Below are positions 1-6,983 of a DNA stretch of 14,008 bases, in pieces. Each line of letters opens with the position of its first letter. The first letter of the stretch is position 1. The stretch comes from CAYYOS01 sp964473355 (GTDB lineage Bacteria > Pseudomonadota > Gammaproteobacteria > Burkholderiales > REEB80). The position numbers were made by a program, and so were the translations under genes. The notes under the pieces were generated by a model. The model was not told where the DNA came from. It searched no databases and was given only the letters and a program-made list of their open reading frames with translations. Where the stretch lies: assembly GCA_964473355.1 (NCBI GenBank), contig CAYYOS010000065.1:1-14008 (forward strand). Reading direction: 5' to 3'.

Positions 1-1185
1 AATAAATTTGGTGTACATGAATTGCCGTAAAAAAGACCACACGCCAAACATCATGCGTTTCGCGTGGCCGGGGTATTGTTTTTTCATGCTGACGATGGCC
101 AGACGATAGGAACACCCTTCCGGGGGCAAGTAAAAATCAGTTAATTCCGGAAATTGTTTTTGCAGAATAGGAATGAAAACTTCATTTAAAGCCACGCCCA
201 AAATGGCGGGCTCGTCCGGTGGTTTACCGGTATAAGTCGAATGATAAATCGGATTTTTGCGCGTGGTGATACGTTCAACCGTAAATACCGGAAAATATTC
301 TTGCTCGTTGTAATAGCCGGTGTGATCGCCAAACGGACCTTCCAGCGCTGTTTCGCCGGGATGAATGACGCCTTCCAGAATAATTTCCGCGCGTGCCGGT
401 ACGTGCAAATCGTTGCCTATGCATTTTATAATTTCGGTCTTGGCGTGGCGCAGTAAGCCCGCAAACTGATATTCGCTTAAGGTATCCGGCACCGGGGTGA
501 CCGCGGCCAGCATGGTGGCGGGATCAGCGCCCAAGGCGACGGCAATAGGAAAGGGTTTACCCGGGTTTGCTTCACACCATTCGCGATAATCCAACGCGCC
601 GCCGCGCGTGCTTAGCCAACGCATAATCACTTTGTTAGGCGCAATCACTTGTTGTCGATAAATGCCGAGATTCAGCCGCTTCTTGTGCGGGCCTTGCGTG
701 ATGACTAATCCCCAGGTGATAAGTGGCGCGGCGTCCCCCGGCCAGCAGGTTTGGATAGGAAATTGGCTTAAGTCAATTGCGTTGCCTTCTATGATAATTT
801 CCTGGCAGGGCGCGTTCTTTAATTCCTTTGGCGCCATATCCAGAGCGCGCTTGAGCAACGGTAATTTATCCCAGGTTTCTTTTAAGCTACGCGGGGGTTC
901 GGGTTCTTTTAATAATGCCAACAAACGCCCGACTTCGCGTAGCGCCGCCACGGAATCTTCGCCCAAACCCAACGCGACCCGCTTAGGCGTGCCAAACAAA
1001 TTCGCTAGCACGGGTACTGAGTGACCGGTGACATTCTCAAAGAGTAAGGCGGGACCGCCAGCCTTCAAAACACGATCGGCAATTTCTGTAATTTCTAACT
1101 TCGGGCTGACTTCGTGGGTGATGCGTTTGAGTTCGCCCTTGGCCTCTAGCTGTTTAATAAAATCCCGCAAGTCGTGATAATTCAT
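1..1185 (-). CDS. ubiD: UbiD, 4-hydroxy-3-polyprenylbenzoate decarboxylase (3' end missing)
   Basis: Prenylated-FMN-dependent decarboxylase that removes the carboxylate from 3-octaprenyl-4-hydroxybenzoate in ubiquinone synthesis. I translated 395 codons from ATG at 1185 to the left edge without a stop; the E. coli protein has about 497 residues, so roughly the last 100 are outside the window. The translation follows E. coli UbiD almost without gaps. Residues known in that family fall at the same numbers here: N172 and E238 (metal ligands), I175-Y-R177, R189-W-L and R194-G (prFMN contacts) and D287 in the GDHTGYYNE segment (proton donor). Other landmarks are PCQ near 127, TCWPGDAAPLITWG near 146 and FLPI-type VFIPILQKQFPE near 336. 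The start ATG overlaps the ubiA stop (ATGA), and only a weak GGA lies upstream, so translation is probably coupled to ubiA. In E. coli ubiD is not adjacent to ubiCA; here it is the third gene of the set. Confidence 0.96.
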   Translation of the reverse strand, partial: MNYHDLRDFIKQLEAKGELKRITHEVSPKLEITEIADRVLKAGGPALLFENVTGHSVPVLANLFGTPKRVALGLGEDSVAALREVGRLLALLKEPEPPRSLKETWDKLPLLKRALDMAPKELKNAPCQEIIIEGNAIDLSQFPIQTCWPGDAAPLITWGLVITQGPHKKRLNLGIYRQQVIAPNKVIMRWLSTRGGALDYREWCEANPGKPFPIAVALGADPATMLAAVTPVPDTLSEYQFAGLLRHAKTEIIKCIGNDLHVPARAEIILEGVIHPGETALEGPFGDHTGYYNEQEYFPVFTVERITTRKNPIYHSTYTGKPPDEPAILGVALNEVFIPILQKQFPELTDFYLPPEGCSYRLAIVSMKKQYPGHAKRMMFGVWSFLRQFMYTKFI

Positions 1186-2055
1186 ATGCTAAACGTCATT
1201 CCGTAATTAAAAACAATACCGGCAAAAATGGCCATGCCCACCCAATTATTAAATTGAAAGGCTTTAAAGCAATTCACCGGATCGCGATTTTTTATTAAGA
1301 AATATTGATAAATTATTAGCACCGCTACTACGCCTAAGCCGACGTAATAAGGTGCACCCAATTTAAAGTGCAGGCCCGTGAATACCAATATTACTAGCAT
1401 GCTGGCAAACGATAGCATGATCGCGACTACATCAAAGCGGCCAAAAAAAAAGGGCCGAGGATTTGATCCCGATTTTGCGATCGTCCTCGCGGTCCACCAT
1501 CGCATATTCGGTGTCGTAGGCGATGGCCCAAAAAACGTTAGCCAGCAGCATAACCCAGGCGATCGATGGCACGGTGTTAGTGAGCGCCGCGAAACTCATG
1601 GGAATACCAAAGCCAAAGGCCACACCTAAATAGGCTTGGGGGATGGCAAAAAACCGCTTGGTATAAGGATAAGTTAAGGCTAAAAAAAGTGCTGCTAAGG
1701 ACAAATAAATAGTAAGCCTATTTAAGCGCAATATTAATAGAAAAGCACAGAGACTTAAGCTTGCGGCTACGATTATCGCTTCTTTTTTACTGATTAAGCC
1801 AGTCGCCAGCGGGCGATTTTTGGTGCGTGCAACTTTGGAATCGAAATCGCGGTCAGCGTAGTCGTTGATTGCGCACCCCGCGGAGCGCATCAAGACCACA
1901 CCCAACACAAATATCCATAAAATGATCCAATTTGGTTGCCCCGCGCTGGCAAGCCACATTCCCCACAGCGTCGGCCATAGCAAGAGTAATATGCCAATGG
2001 GTTTATCCAAGCGCGTTAATTTTTCGTACAAGGTCAGCCGCTCGGTCCATTTCAT
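1182..2055 (-). CDS. ubiA: UbiA, 4-hydroxybenzoate polyprenyltransferase, interrupted by a one-base frameshift
   Basis: Integral membrane prenyltransferase that attaches the polyprenyl tail to 4-hydroxybenzoate. ATG at 2055 begins MKWTERLTLYEKLTRLDKP; the alternative upstream start near 2169 is inside ubiC. The first Asp-rich motif is NDYADRDFD (residues 64-72) and the second is DTEYAMVDREDD (181-192), both intact, with several hydrophobic segments around them. After residue 204 the frame runs into WPL and a stop at 1432, while the rest of the protein (GRFDVV to the final YGMTFSI) continues in another frame down to 1182. The break sits in a run of nine T on the coding strand; with eight T the protein reads SSALFFGRFD, matching E. 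coli STAILFGQYD, and totals 290 residues, the E. coli length. Start and stop both overlap neighbours by ATGA. Identity is certain. Whether the gene is broken, rescued by slippage, or mis-sequenced is undecided. Confidence 0.93.
1443..1451 (-). other. Nine-base homopolymer at the ubiA frameshift
   Basis: Nine consecutive A on the plus strand (nine T in the ubiA sense strand). It is the only place where ubiA changes frame. Loss of one base restores the reading frame exactly. Runs of this length are known sites of replication slippage, RNA polymerase slippage and sequencing length error. Confidence 0.9.
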
Positions 2056-2582
2056 AACGACAAAATTCCCGGTAAAAATACTTCCGTCACGATAATTTTT
2101 TTGTGATGCAAACTGAAGATTGAGCGCCGCGCCCACAAGTGCTCGGGCGCAGTGCTTAATATTCGGCAAGCATTTTGATAAAGAGCGTGCGAGCTACGTA
2201 GTTTTTTGTATTCTAAAGGTGTGCGCTTCACTCGCGGATCGGCAAACAAAGCGCGGCCTAATGGTTTATTGCCAAGGTTCCTAAGTCCGTGCCACTCGCC
2301 CTGCAAGCTTTGTAAGGGCAGCACACTATGCGCAAAAACCAAGGGGATGTCTCCGCAGAATAAGTTCACTTCGCGCAACAATACCATAGCATTAGCTGGC
2401 AAGCCCATGCTAAATATTTCGTCCAAGTTAGCCTTGTCGTAGCGCTGTTGGACGTTTTTTACAGCATAGTGATGACACCGGGATTCTATCCGCCGAGTTA
2501 ACGATCCCTGATGAATTAACCAGGAATGAAATGGGCCCGGGTCCTCAGGTAGATGTCGCAACCACAACGCAGTTTTTTTCAT
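2052..2582 (-). CDS. ubiC: UbiC, chorismate--pyruvate lyase
   Basis: Cytosolic lyase that converts chorismate to 4-hydroxybenzoate and pyruvate, the committed entry to ubiquinone. The protein has 176 residues from ATG at 2582 (E. coli 165). Family active-site residues can be placed: R70 in WLRE-like LLREVNL, L108 in NKPLGR, and E167 in VTEVFLPG; the segment TRRIES near 29-34 matches the E. coli TKRFEQ. Similarity is strongest in the second half. The frame is also open upstream to a GTG at 2627, but that codon abuts the U-tract of a terminator and no ribosome site is seen, so I chose the ATG, which itself lacks a clear Shine-Dalgarno. The stop overlaps the ubiA ATG as ATGA, and product passes straight to UbiA, so coupling makes sense. 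I could not place a promoter with confidence in the 45 bases before the gene. Confidence 0.93.
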   Translation of the reverse strand: MKKTALWLRHLPEDPGPFHSWLIHQGSLTRRIESRCHHYAVKNVQQRYDKANLDEIFSMGLPANAMVLLREVNLFCGDIPLVFAHSVLPLQSLQGEWHGLRNLGNKPLGRALFADPRVKRTPLEYKKLRSSHALYQNACRILSTAPEHLWARRSIFSLHHKKIIVTEVFLPGILSL

Positions 2583-2627
2583 ACAGTTACGTTTTAGCGA
2601 CCCACTGCCGCCCAGGAAAAGACGCAC

Positions 2628-2649
2628 AAAAAAAGCGGTTGCCCGCTTT
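2628..2649 (-). terminator. Intrinsic terminator after the PhnD-like gene pair
   Basis: On the minus strand the sequence AAAGCGG-GCAA-CCGCTTT forms a perfect 7-bp stem with a GCAA tetraloop, followed directly by four more T, giving seven consecutive T in all. It starts about 20 bases after the stop codon at 2670 and lies 45 bases before the ubiC ATG. It should separate the substrate-binding protein genes from ubiCAD, or attenuate read-through into them. Confidence 0.88.
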
Positions 2650-2669
2650 CATGCCGAATAGCCGGCGCG

Positions 2670-3521
2670 TTATTGTTCAACCCAATTTAGTAAATCCAAA
2701 TAATCCTGTTGCTTCCCGGCAACAAAACCGCTTACGCCAATGTTCCCCATAATTTTCTTTCCCGCCGCGTTGGTTTCCAGCGCAATTAACGCCGCGCGAA
2801 GTTTATTAATATCGGCACTGCTAATTTTCGGGGAGGCAATGATAGACCAATAAGGTAGACGTTTGCTCTGCCAAACAATAGGATTATTTTTTGCCTTCCA
2901 TTCTTTAGCCGTTTTGGAATAAGACACGACAACCCCAACATCCGTTAAATTTTTTTCTACTGCGAAGCCCACCGCCTCTTGCGAACTCAGGTACGTAATA
3001 TTTTCGCCCGATGGATTTATGCCTTCATCGCGCAGCATGGCATGAGCAACTTGCGTGGGGTAAGCCAAGCGGTCTGGCATAACAATGCGCTTGCCACGGA
3101 TGTCAGCCGGTTTGCTTAAGGGCGTATTGGGTGGCGTTAAAAAGTAAGTGTAGGCGTCGCCTTTAGCAGAGGCGACCAACACGTAGTGTTGATCGCGCAT
3201 GGCTTTAGCGGAAATATGCGAGGGCCGTACAAACAATAAACCGTAGCGGGATTTTTGTAGATTGCTGGTTAAGCTAGTTAAGTTTTGTGCCGATTCTAGC
3301 TTAAGTGGCGTGCCTATCGATCTTGCCAAATAGTCGGCGAGTCCTTGGTATTTTTCTTGACGCTCCGTAAAACTAACATTTCCCGAGGTGCCTTCATTTA
3401 CGCCAAACAATAATCCGCCCTGCGCAGCATAAGCGGTCGGCGCTGCAAATACCAAGGGAACATAAATGAGGAAACCTCGCCCCCGGCGGAGCCAAGTGGC
3501 GAGGAAAAGGGAGTTACACAA
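2670..3521 (-). CDS. PhnD-like periplasmic substrate-binding protein (downstream copy)
   Basis: Probable exported binding protein of the phosphate/phosphite/phosphonate ABC-transporter family (Phosphonate-bd fold); the ligand cannot be told. It has 283 residues. Residues 1-33 look like a signal peptide: a basic stretch RRGRG, a hydrophobic core FLIYVPLVFAAPTAYA and a likely cut after AYA. Family features are an early FGV strand, an EKYQGLADYLARSIGTPLKLE segment near 56-76, the RYGLLFVRPSH strand-loop near 92, the KPADIRGKRIVMP hinge segment near 137-149 and DVGVVVSYS near 192. The same layout occurs in its upstream neighbour, so the two are diverged tandem paralogues. The only usable start is TTG at 3521, without a clear Shine-Dalgarno, 22 bases after the upstream stop. 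An ATG overlapping that stop opens only a seven-codon frame, so a small indel near the start is possible. No permease or ATPase is nearby. Confidence 0.8.
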   Translation of the reverse strand: MCNSLFLATWLRRGRGFLIYVPLVFAAPTAYAAQGGLLFGVNEGTSGNVSFTERQEKYQGLADYLARSIGTPLKLESAQNLTSLTSNLQKSRYGLLFVRPSHISAKAMRDQHYVLVASAKGDAYTYFLTPPNTPLSKPADIRGKRIVMPDRLAYPTQVAHAMLRDEGINPSGENITYLSSQEAVGFAVEKNLTDVGVVVSYSKTAKEWKAKNNPIVWQSKRLPYWSIIASPKISSADINKLRAALIALETNAAGKKIMGNIGVSGFVAGKQQDYLDLLNWVEQ

Positions 3522-3543
3522 GTCTAAGCACTCTGGGTGAAGA

Positions 3544-4356
3544 TCATTTAATACCTAAGGTTGCCACCAATTCGTCATAGTCCTTGATTGCAGCGGGCTC
3601 GAAATTAGGATAGCCATTGTACTTAAAGAAAACCCTGCCGTCGCCGTCCAAATGGGCCTTCAATAACGCTTGAGTCACTGCTGCGCGCTGCGCAGCGGGA
3701 AAGTCAGGGCGGATAGCAAAGGTTAAATGCGGCACACCCTTGCCGGACATAATGGCATTTAAGTCGTTACCGCGGCCGGTCCACACATTGTATAAGGTCG
3801 CATTGGCCACACCTACATCGATGACATTGTACTTCATGGCCGTCAAGACGTCGTTAAAGTCGCGGTAGTAAGTAATTTTCGAGAAATAAGTCGCAGGGTC
3901 GATGTTTTCTGCTTTTAATTGCGCAAGAGCCAGTTGCGTAATCATGGCGTCTTTCTCGTAAAAGCCCACGCGTTTACCCTTCATGTCTTCGGGGAAAGCG
4001 ATCCCAGTGCTAGATAAGGCCATGAAAGAATGCGAAAGCAGACCCGGTACCTTAACCAAGGGTTCGTAACCGGCACGTTTATTCGCGGCCATAATCATAC
4101 TTGGCGGGCCGAACATGAAATCGTAACGTTTAGCGTCGGCTTTTTTCAAATATTCGTCCGCCGATTTTACCGATTCCACGCGCACTGGCTTGCCCAAGGC
4201 TTTGCCTAGGTAGCTAGTGAGCGCTTCGTATTCGCTGGTCAGGGTAATCGCGCTTTTTACGTAATCCTGGATACCTAAAATATAATAGTTATTGGCAGCT
4301 TGTGGCTGCCCTATGCTAAAGACCAAAAACAAAACGAGTAACAAATACTTTTTCAT
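3544..4356 (-). CDS. PhnD-like periplasmic substrate-binding protein (upstream copy)
   Basis: Probable exported solute-binding protein of the phosphate/phosphite/phosphonate family, 270 residues. The start is ATG at 4356, five bases after a strong GGAGG. A TTG four codons further upstream overlaps that ribosome site and is rejected. Residues 1-20 form a signal peptide, MKKYLLLVLFLVFSIGQPQA, cut before ANNYY. Family features are YYILGIQDY at the first strand, SEYEALTSYLGKALGKPVRVE near 44-64, KRYDFMFGPPSM near 76, PEDMKGKRVGFYEKDA near 122-137 and the VIDVGVANATLY strand near 181. It resembles the next gene in every one of these places. Partner transporter genes are absent from the window, so it may serve a distant ABC transporter or act as an orphan ligand sensor. 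It follows recG in the same direction. Confidence 0.86.
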   Translation of the reverse strand: MKKYLLLVLFLVFSIGQPQAANNYYILGIQDYVKSAITLTSEYEALTSYLGKALGKPVRVESVKSADEYLKKADAKRYDFMFGPPSMIMAANKRAGYEPLVKVPGLLSHSFMALSSTGIAFPEDMKGKRVGFYEKDAMITQLALAQLKAENIDPATYFSKITYYRDFNDVLTAMKYNVIDVGVANATLYNVWTGRGNDLNAIMSGKGVPHLTFAIRPDFPAAQRAAVTQALLKAHLDGDGRVFFKYNGYPNFEPAAIKDYDELVATLGIK

Positions 4357-4361
4357 CGTAA

Positions 4362-4366
4362 CCTCC
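4362..4366 (-). promoter_or_regulatory. Strong ribosome binding site of the upstream PhnD-like gene
   Basis: GGAGG with five bases (TTACG) before ATG at 4356. It fixes the start at MKKYLLL and is one of the clearest ribosome sites in the window, suggesting this protein is made well independently of recG. Confidence 0.85.
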
Positions 4367-4445
4367 AAATCCTTAAGTTCAATCTATAAAGCCTCAACTC
4401 CAGCTAGGTTCAGCAAGTTCTGGGCCAGCTTGCCCAATTATCGCC
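4367..4445 (-). promoter_or_regulatory. recG to PhnD-like spacer with small inverted repeats
   Basis: This short gap holds TGGGC-CAGCTT-GCCCA (4421-4436) and an alternative, mutually exclusive pairing of GCAAG (4413-4417) with CTTGC (4429-4433). Neither is followed by a T run on the minus strand, so neither is a standard terminator. A TATAGA box lies nearer the gene (minus strand, around 4383-4388), but I see no good -35 at proper spacing. A promoter here is likely from the gene layout but not proved by sequence. Confidence 0.3.
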
Positions 4446-6395
4446 CTACGAGCCTAGGTATGCGGCCGCGGCGGGTAACCAGCGCGCCAAATGTCTTTCC
4501 GCCAGATCTGGATGGGCTTTTAACAAGTCCGCCGCCAGCGCCTGCGCCTTGACCAGAAGCGCCTGATCCGTACAGATATCAGCAATGCGCAGTAAGGGCG
4601 CCCCCGCTTGGCGGGCCCCTAGCAGCTCGCCGGGACCTCGCATGGCGAGGTCCAAGTGGGCAATCTCAAAGCCGTCGTGTTGTTCATAGATGATTTTCAG
4701 ACGTTCTCGTGCGTTTTCCGACAACGGGCTTTGGTACAGCAAAATACAGGTGCTTTGCGTCTTGCCACGGCCAACCCGCCCCCGCAACTGATGCAGCTGG
4801 GCCAGGCCTAAGCGCTCCGCGTGTTCAATGACCATAATGCTAGCGTTAGCCACATCTACACCGACTTCTATAACGCTAGTCGCGACTAACAATTGAATTT
4901 CACCCTGCTGGAACGCAATCATGATGGCGGTTTTGTCGGCCGCCGCCATACGGCCGTGAATCAGTCCGATATTTAATTCTGGCAACAAGGTTTTTAACTC
5001 AATAAAAGTCTGCTCCGCGGCCTTTAACTGCAACACTTCCGATTCGTCAATCAAGGGACATACCCAGTAAGCCTGCTTACCCTCAAGACAAGCGCTTTTT
5101 ATGCGCAGCGCCACTTCCGGCCGTTTAGACTCGGAAAACAACTTGGTGGTGACCGGGCTGCGCCCAGGCGGCAGCTCGGCAATGGTAGATACGTCCATAT
5201 CTGAATAATAGCTCATTGCCAAGGTGCGTGGGATGGGCGTGGCCGACATCATTAATTGATGTGCCCGAAGCTCAGCCTTATTCCTCAGGGCGATGCGCTG
5301 TTCTACGCCAAAACGGTGTTGCTCGTCGATAATAACTAAAGCGAGATTGGAGAATTCCACTTGTTCTTGAAATAGGGCATGGGTGCCAACGGCGAGGCGG
5401 CAGCTGCCGTTGGCCAATTGTTGTAGCGCGGCCATTTTCTCTTTTTTGGTGAGCCGCGCCGTCAACCAAACGAGCCCTATCTTTAATGGCGCAAGCCACC
5501 CATCTAGTTTGCGAAAATGCTGCTCCGCCAAAATCTCCGTGGGCGCCATCAGGGCCACCTGCGCGCCGTTTTCAATAACCGTTAACGCAGCCAGCAAGGC
5601 GACGATGGTTTTACCGCTACCTACGTCACCTTGTAACAGGCGCTGCATGGGAAAAGGGCGTAATAAGTCGTTATTAATTTCCTGATAGGCGCGGGTTTGC
5701 CCGGCGGTGAGCTGAAAAGGCAAAGCGGCCAGCAGCGCCTTCGCTAATGTCGCGCGCGGCTGTAGCGGAAAAGCCCGCTCACTGCGATTTTTTTGACGGT
5801 ATAAACGCATGGACAATTGCTGCGCCAACAGTTCATCCAGTTTAAGGCGCTGCATGGCGGGGTGAGTGGAAAGCGTGCGGAGATCCGCATTCGCGGGTGG
5901 CTCATGCACGTAGCTCAGACTGGTTTTAAAGTCGGGTAGGCCCAGCGCGGCCAAAATAGCCGGGGGCAAGGTATCCGATAAATCGGCTTGAGCGATAGCC
6001 GCCTTAATAAGCTTGCGTATGCTTTGTTGGGATAATCCCGCAGTCGTCGGATAAATGGGCGTTAGATTCTGGGGTAAAGGTTCCGGTTTATACAGCACCC
6101 GCCATTGCGGATGAATCATTTCCAAGCCTAAAAAACCCTCCCGTACCTCACCAAATATTCGCAACTTAACCCCCGATTTTAATGCCGCAACTTGGGACGG
6201 ATAGGCTTTGAAAAAACGTAAGCTCAGCGAGCCGCTACTATCCTCCACTTGGCAGACCAAAGCTTTTTTCGGGCGGAACTGTACTTTGCTCGATACCACC
6301 GCGACATCCGCCTGCAGCCATTCTCCCGCTCGCGCTGTTGCGATGTCTTGAATTTTGGTCTCATCGACATAGCGTAGCGGTAAATGCAGCAGCAA
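4446..6395 (-). CDS. recG: RecG, ATP-dependent branched-DNA helicase (start uncertain)
   Basis: Double-stranded DNA translocase that remodels stalled forks and Holliday junctions. From the TTG at 6395 it has 649 residues; E. coli RecG has 693. The N-terminal wedge/OB domain covers roughly 1-150. Helicase motifs, numbered from that TTG, are Walker A GDVGSGKT (256-263), MAPTEILAEQH (283-293), DEQH (357-360), SATPIPRT (384-391), HGRM (480-483), ATSVIEVGVDV (505-515) and HQLRGRVGRG (535-544), followed by the RGPGELLGARQ segment (586-596). Translated sequence upstream of the TTG (KLAKLGLHTSADLLLHLP) clearly continues the family alignment to E. coli KLAKINLHTVQDLLLHLP, so the real protein begins further up. 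The frame is open to a stop at 6503-6501 but contains no ATG, GTG or TTG there; an ATA at 6470 is the only plausible near-ATG. The stop is TAG at 4448-4446. Confidence 0.95.
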   Translation of the reverse strand: MLLHLPLRYVDETKIQDIATARAGEWLQADVAVVSSKVQFRPKKALVCQVEDSSGSLSLRFFKAYPSQVAALKSGVKLRIFGEVREGFLGLEMIHPQWRVLYKPEPLPQNLTPIYPTTAGLSQQSIRKLIKAAIAQADLSDTLPPAILAALGLPDFKTSLSYVHEPPANADLRTLSTHPAMQRLKLDELLAQQLSMRLYRQKNRSERAFPLQPRATLAKALLAALPFQLTAGQTRAYQEINNDLLRPFPMQRLLQGDVGSGKTIVALLAALTVIENGAQVALMAPTEILAEQHFRKLDGWLAPLKIGLVWLTARLTKKEKMAALQQLANGSCRLAVGTHALFQEQVEFSNLALVIIDEQHRFGVEQRIALRNKAELRAHQLMMSATPIPRTLAMSYYSDMDVSTIAELPPGRSPVTTKLFSESKRPEVALRIKSACLEGKQAYWVCPLIDESEVLQLKAAEQTFIELKTLLPELNIGLIHGRMAAADKTAIMIAFQQGEIQLLVATSVIEVGVDVANASIMVIEHAERLGLAQLHQLRGRVGRGKTQSTCILLYQSPLSENARERLKIIYEQHDGFEIAHLDLAMRGPGELLGARQAGAPLLRIADICTDQALLVKAQALAADLLKAHPDLAERHLARWLPAAAAYLGS

Positions 6396-6538
6396 ATCGG
6401 CGGAGGTGTGTAAGCCGAGCTTAGCGAGTTTTGCAGTTAGGGTGGGGGAGGGTTTAGCAGGGATATTTATGGTGAGGTTAGAACAGACTTGAACCTTATG
6501 TTAGATTTATCGCAAGACCGAGTGCGAGCTTATTCCAA

Positions 6539-6585
6539 GTGCGCTCCCCGCAAACGGCCGGCAAGCCGGTAACGAGTCCGCGCAC
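6539..6585. repeat. Nested inverted repeat between ridA and recG
   Basis: An outer GTGCGC / GCGCAC pair (6539-6544 and 6580-6585) encloses an inner CCGGC-AA-GCCGG (6558-6569). It begins right after the ridA stop and has no T run, so it is not a typical intrinsic terminator. It could be an intergenic repeat of REP type, an mRNA-end stabiliser or a processing site. I saw no second copy in this window. The remaining bases to 6396 include the non-initiated recG N-terminal frame. Confidence 0.5.
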
Positions 6586-6586
6586 G

Positions 6587-6967
6587 TTAATCTAGCACCA
6601 TCACGGCGTCCATTTCAATTAATGCGCCGCGCGGTAACGCCGCCACACCAACCAAAGCACGTGCCGGGTAGGGCGCACTGAATACGCCGCTCATCATTTC
6701 GTTTACCATGGCGAAATGGGATAAATCAGTTAGGTAAACATTAAGCTTAGCAATATTCGCGAGCGTACCCCCTGCACCTACACACACGGCGCTCAGATTT
6801 TCCAGCACTTGCTGAATTTGGGCGGCAATGCCAGTCTGTAATTCCATGGTTTTTGGGTGGAGGCCGATTTGCCCGGCAAGATAAACAGTTTTCTCGCAAA
6901 TCACGGCTTGCGAATAGCAACCTATGGCGGCAGGCGCGTTCGCGGTTTGCACAATTTTTTTGGTCAT
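6587..6967 (-). CDS. ridA: RidA family reactive intermediate (enamine/imine) deaminase
   Basis: Small trimeric cytosolic enzyme that hydrolyses reactive enamines and imines such as 2-aminoacrylate formed by PLP-dependent dehydratases, protecting isoleucine synthesis and PLP enzymes. It has 126 residues, close to the usual 128. Family marks are GCYSQAV (16-22), YLAGQIGL (29-36), the KLNVYLTD strand (74-81), PYPARALV with the substrate-carboxylate arginine R103, and IEMDAV with E118. The position equivalent to the E. coli cysteine two residues after that arginine is leucine (L105), as in many family members. ATG at 6967 is preceded by AAAGGGAAA. It begins 16 bases after the spoT stop and lies upstream of recG, an order common in gammaproteobacteria. 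A paralogous Rid subfamily with other substrates cannot be excluded. Confidence 0.92.
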   Translation of the reverse strand: MTKKIVQTANAPAAIGCYSQAVICEKTVYLAGQIGLHPKTMELQTGIAAQIQQVLENLSAVCVGAGGTLANIAKLNVYLTDLSHFAMVNEMMSGVFSAPYPARALVGVAALPRGALIEMDAVMVLD

Positions 6968-6983
6968 GGATTTTCCCTTTGAT

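Noticed and set aside
241..1024. Plus-strand open frames across 241-1024
   Set aside because: They are antisense to ubiD, which translates continuously with family residues at matching positions; none resembles a known protein.
2056..2169. Upstream extension of ubiA to an earlier start
   Set aside because: It lies wholly inside ubiC in another frame, does not match the UbiA N-terminus, and ATG 2055 with the ATGA overlap fits the family start.
4357..4368. Upstream TTG start for the first PhnD-like gene
   Set aside because: Its codons overlap the GGAGG ribosome site that serves ATG 4356, and MKKYLLL is a better signal-peptide beginning.
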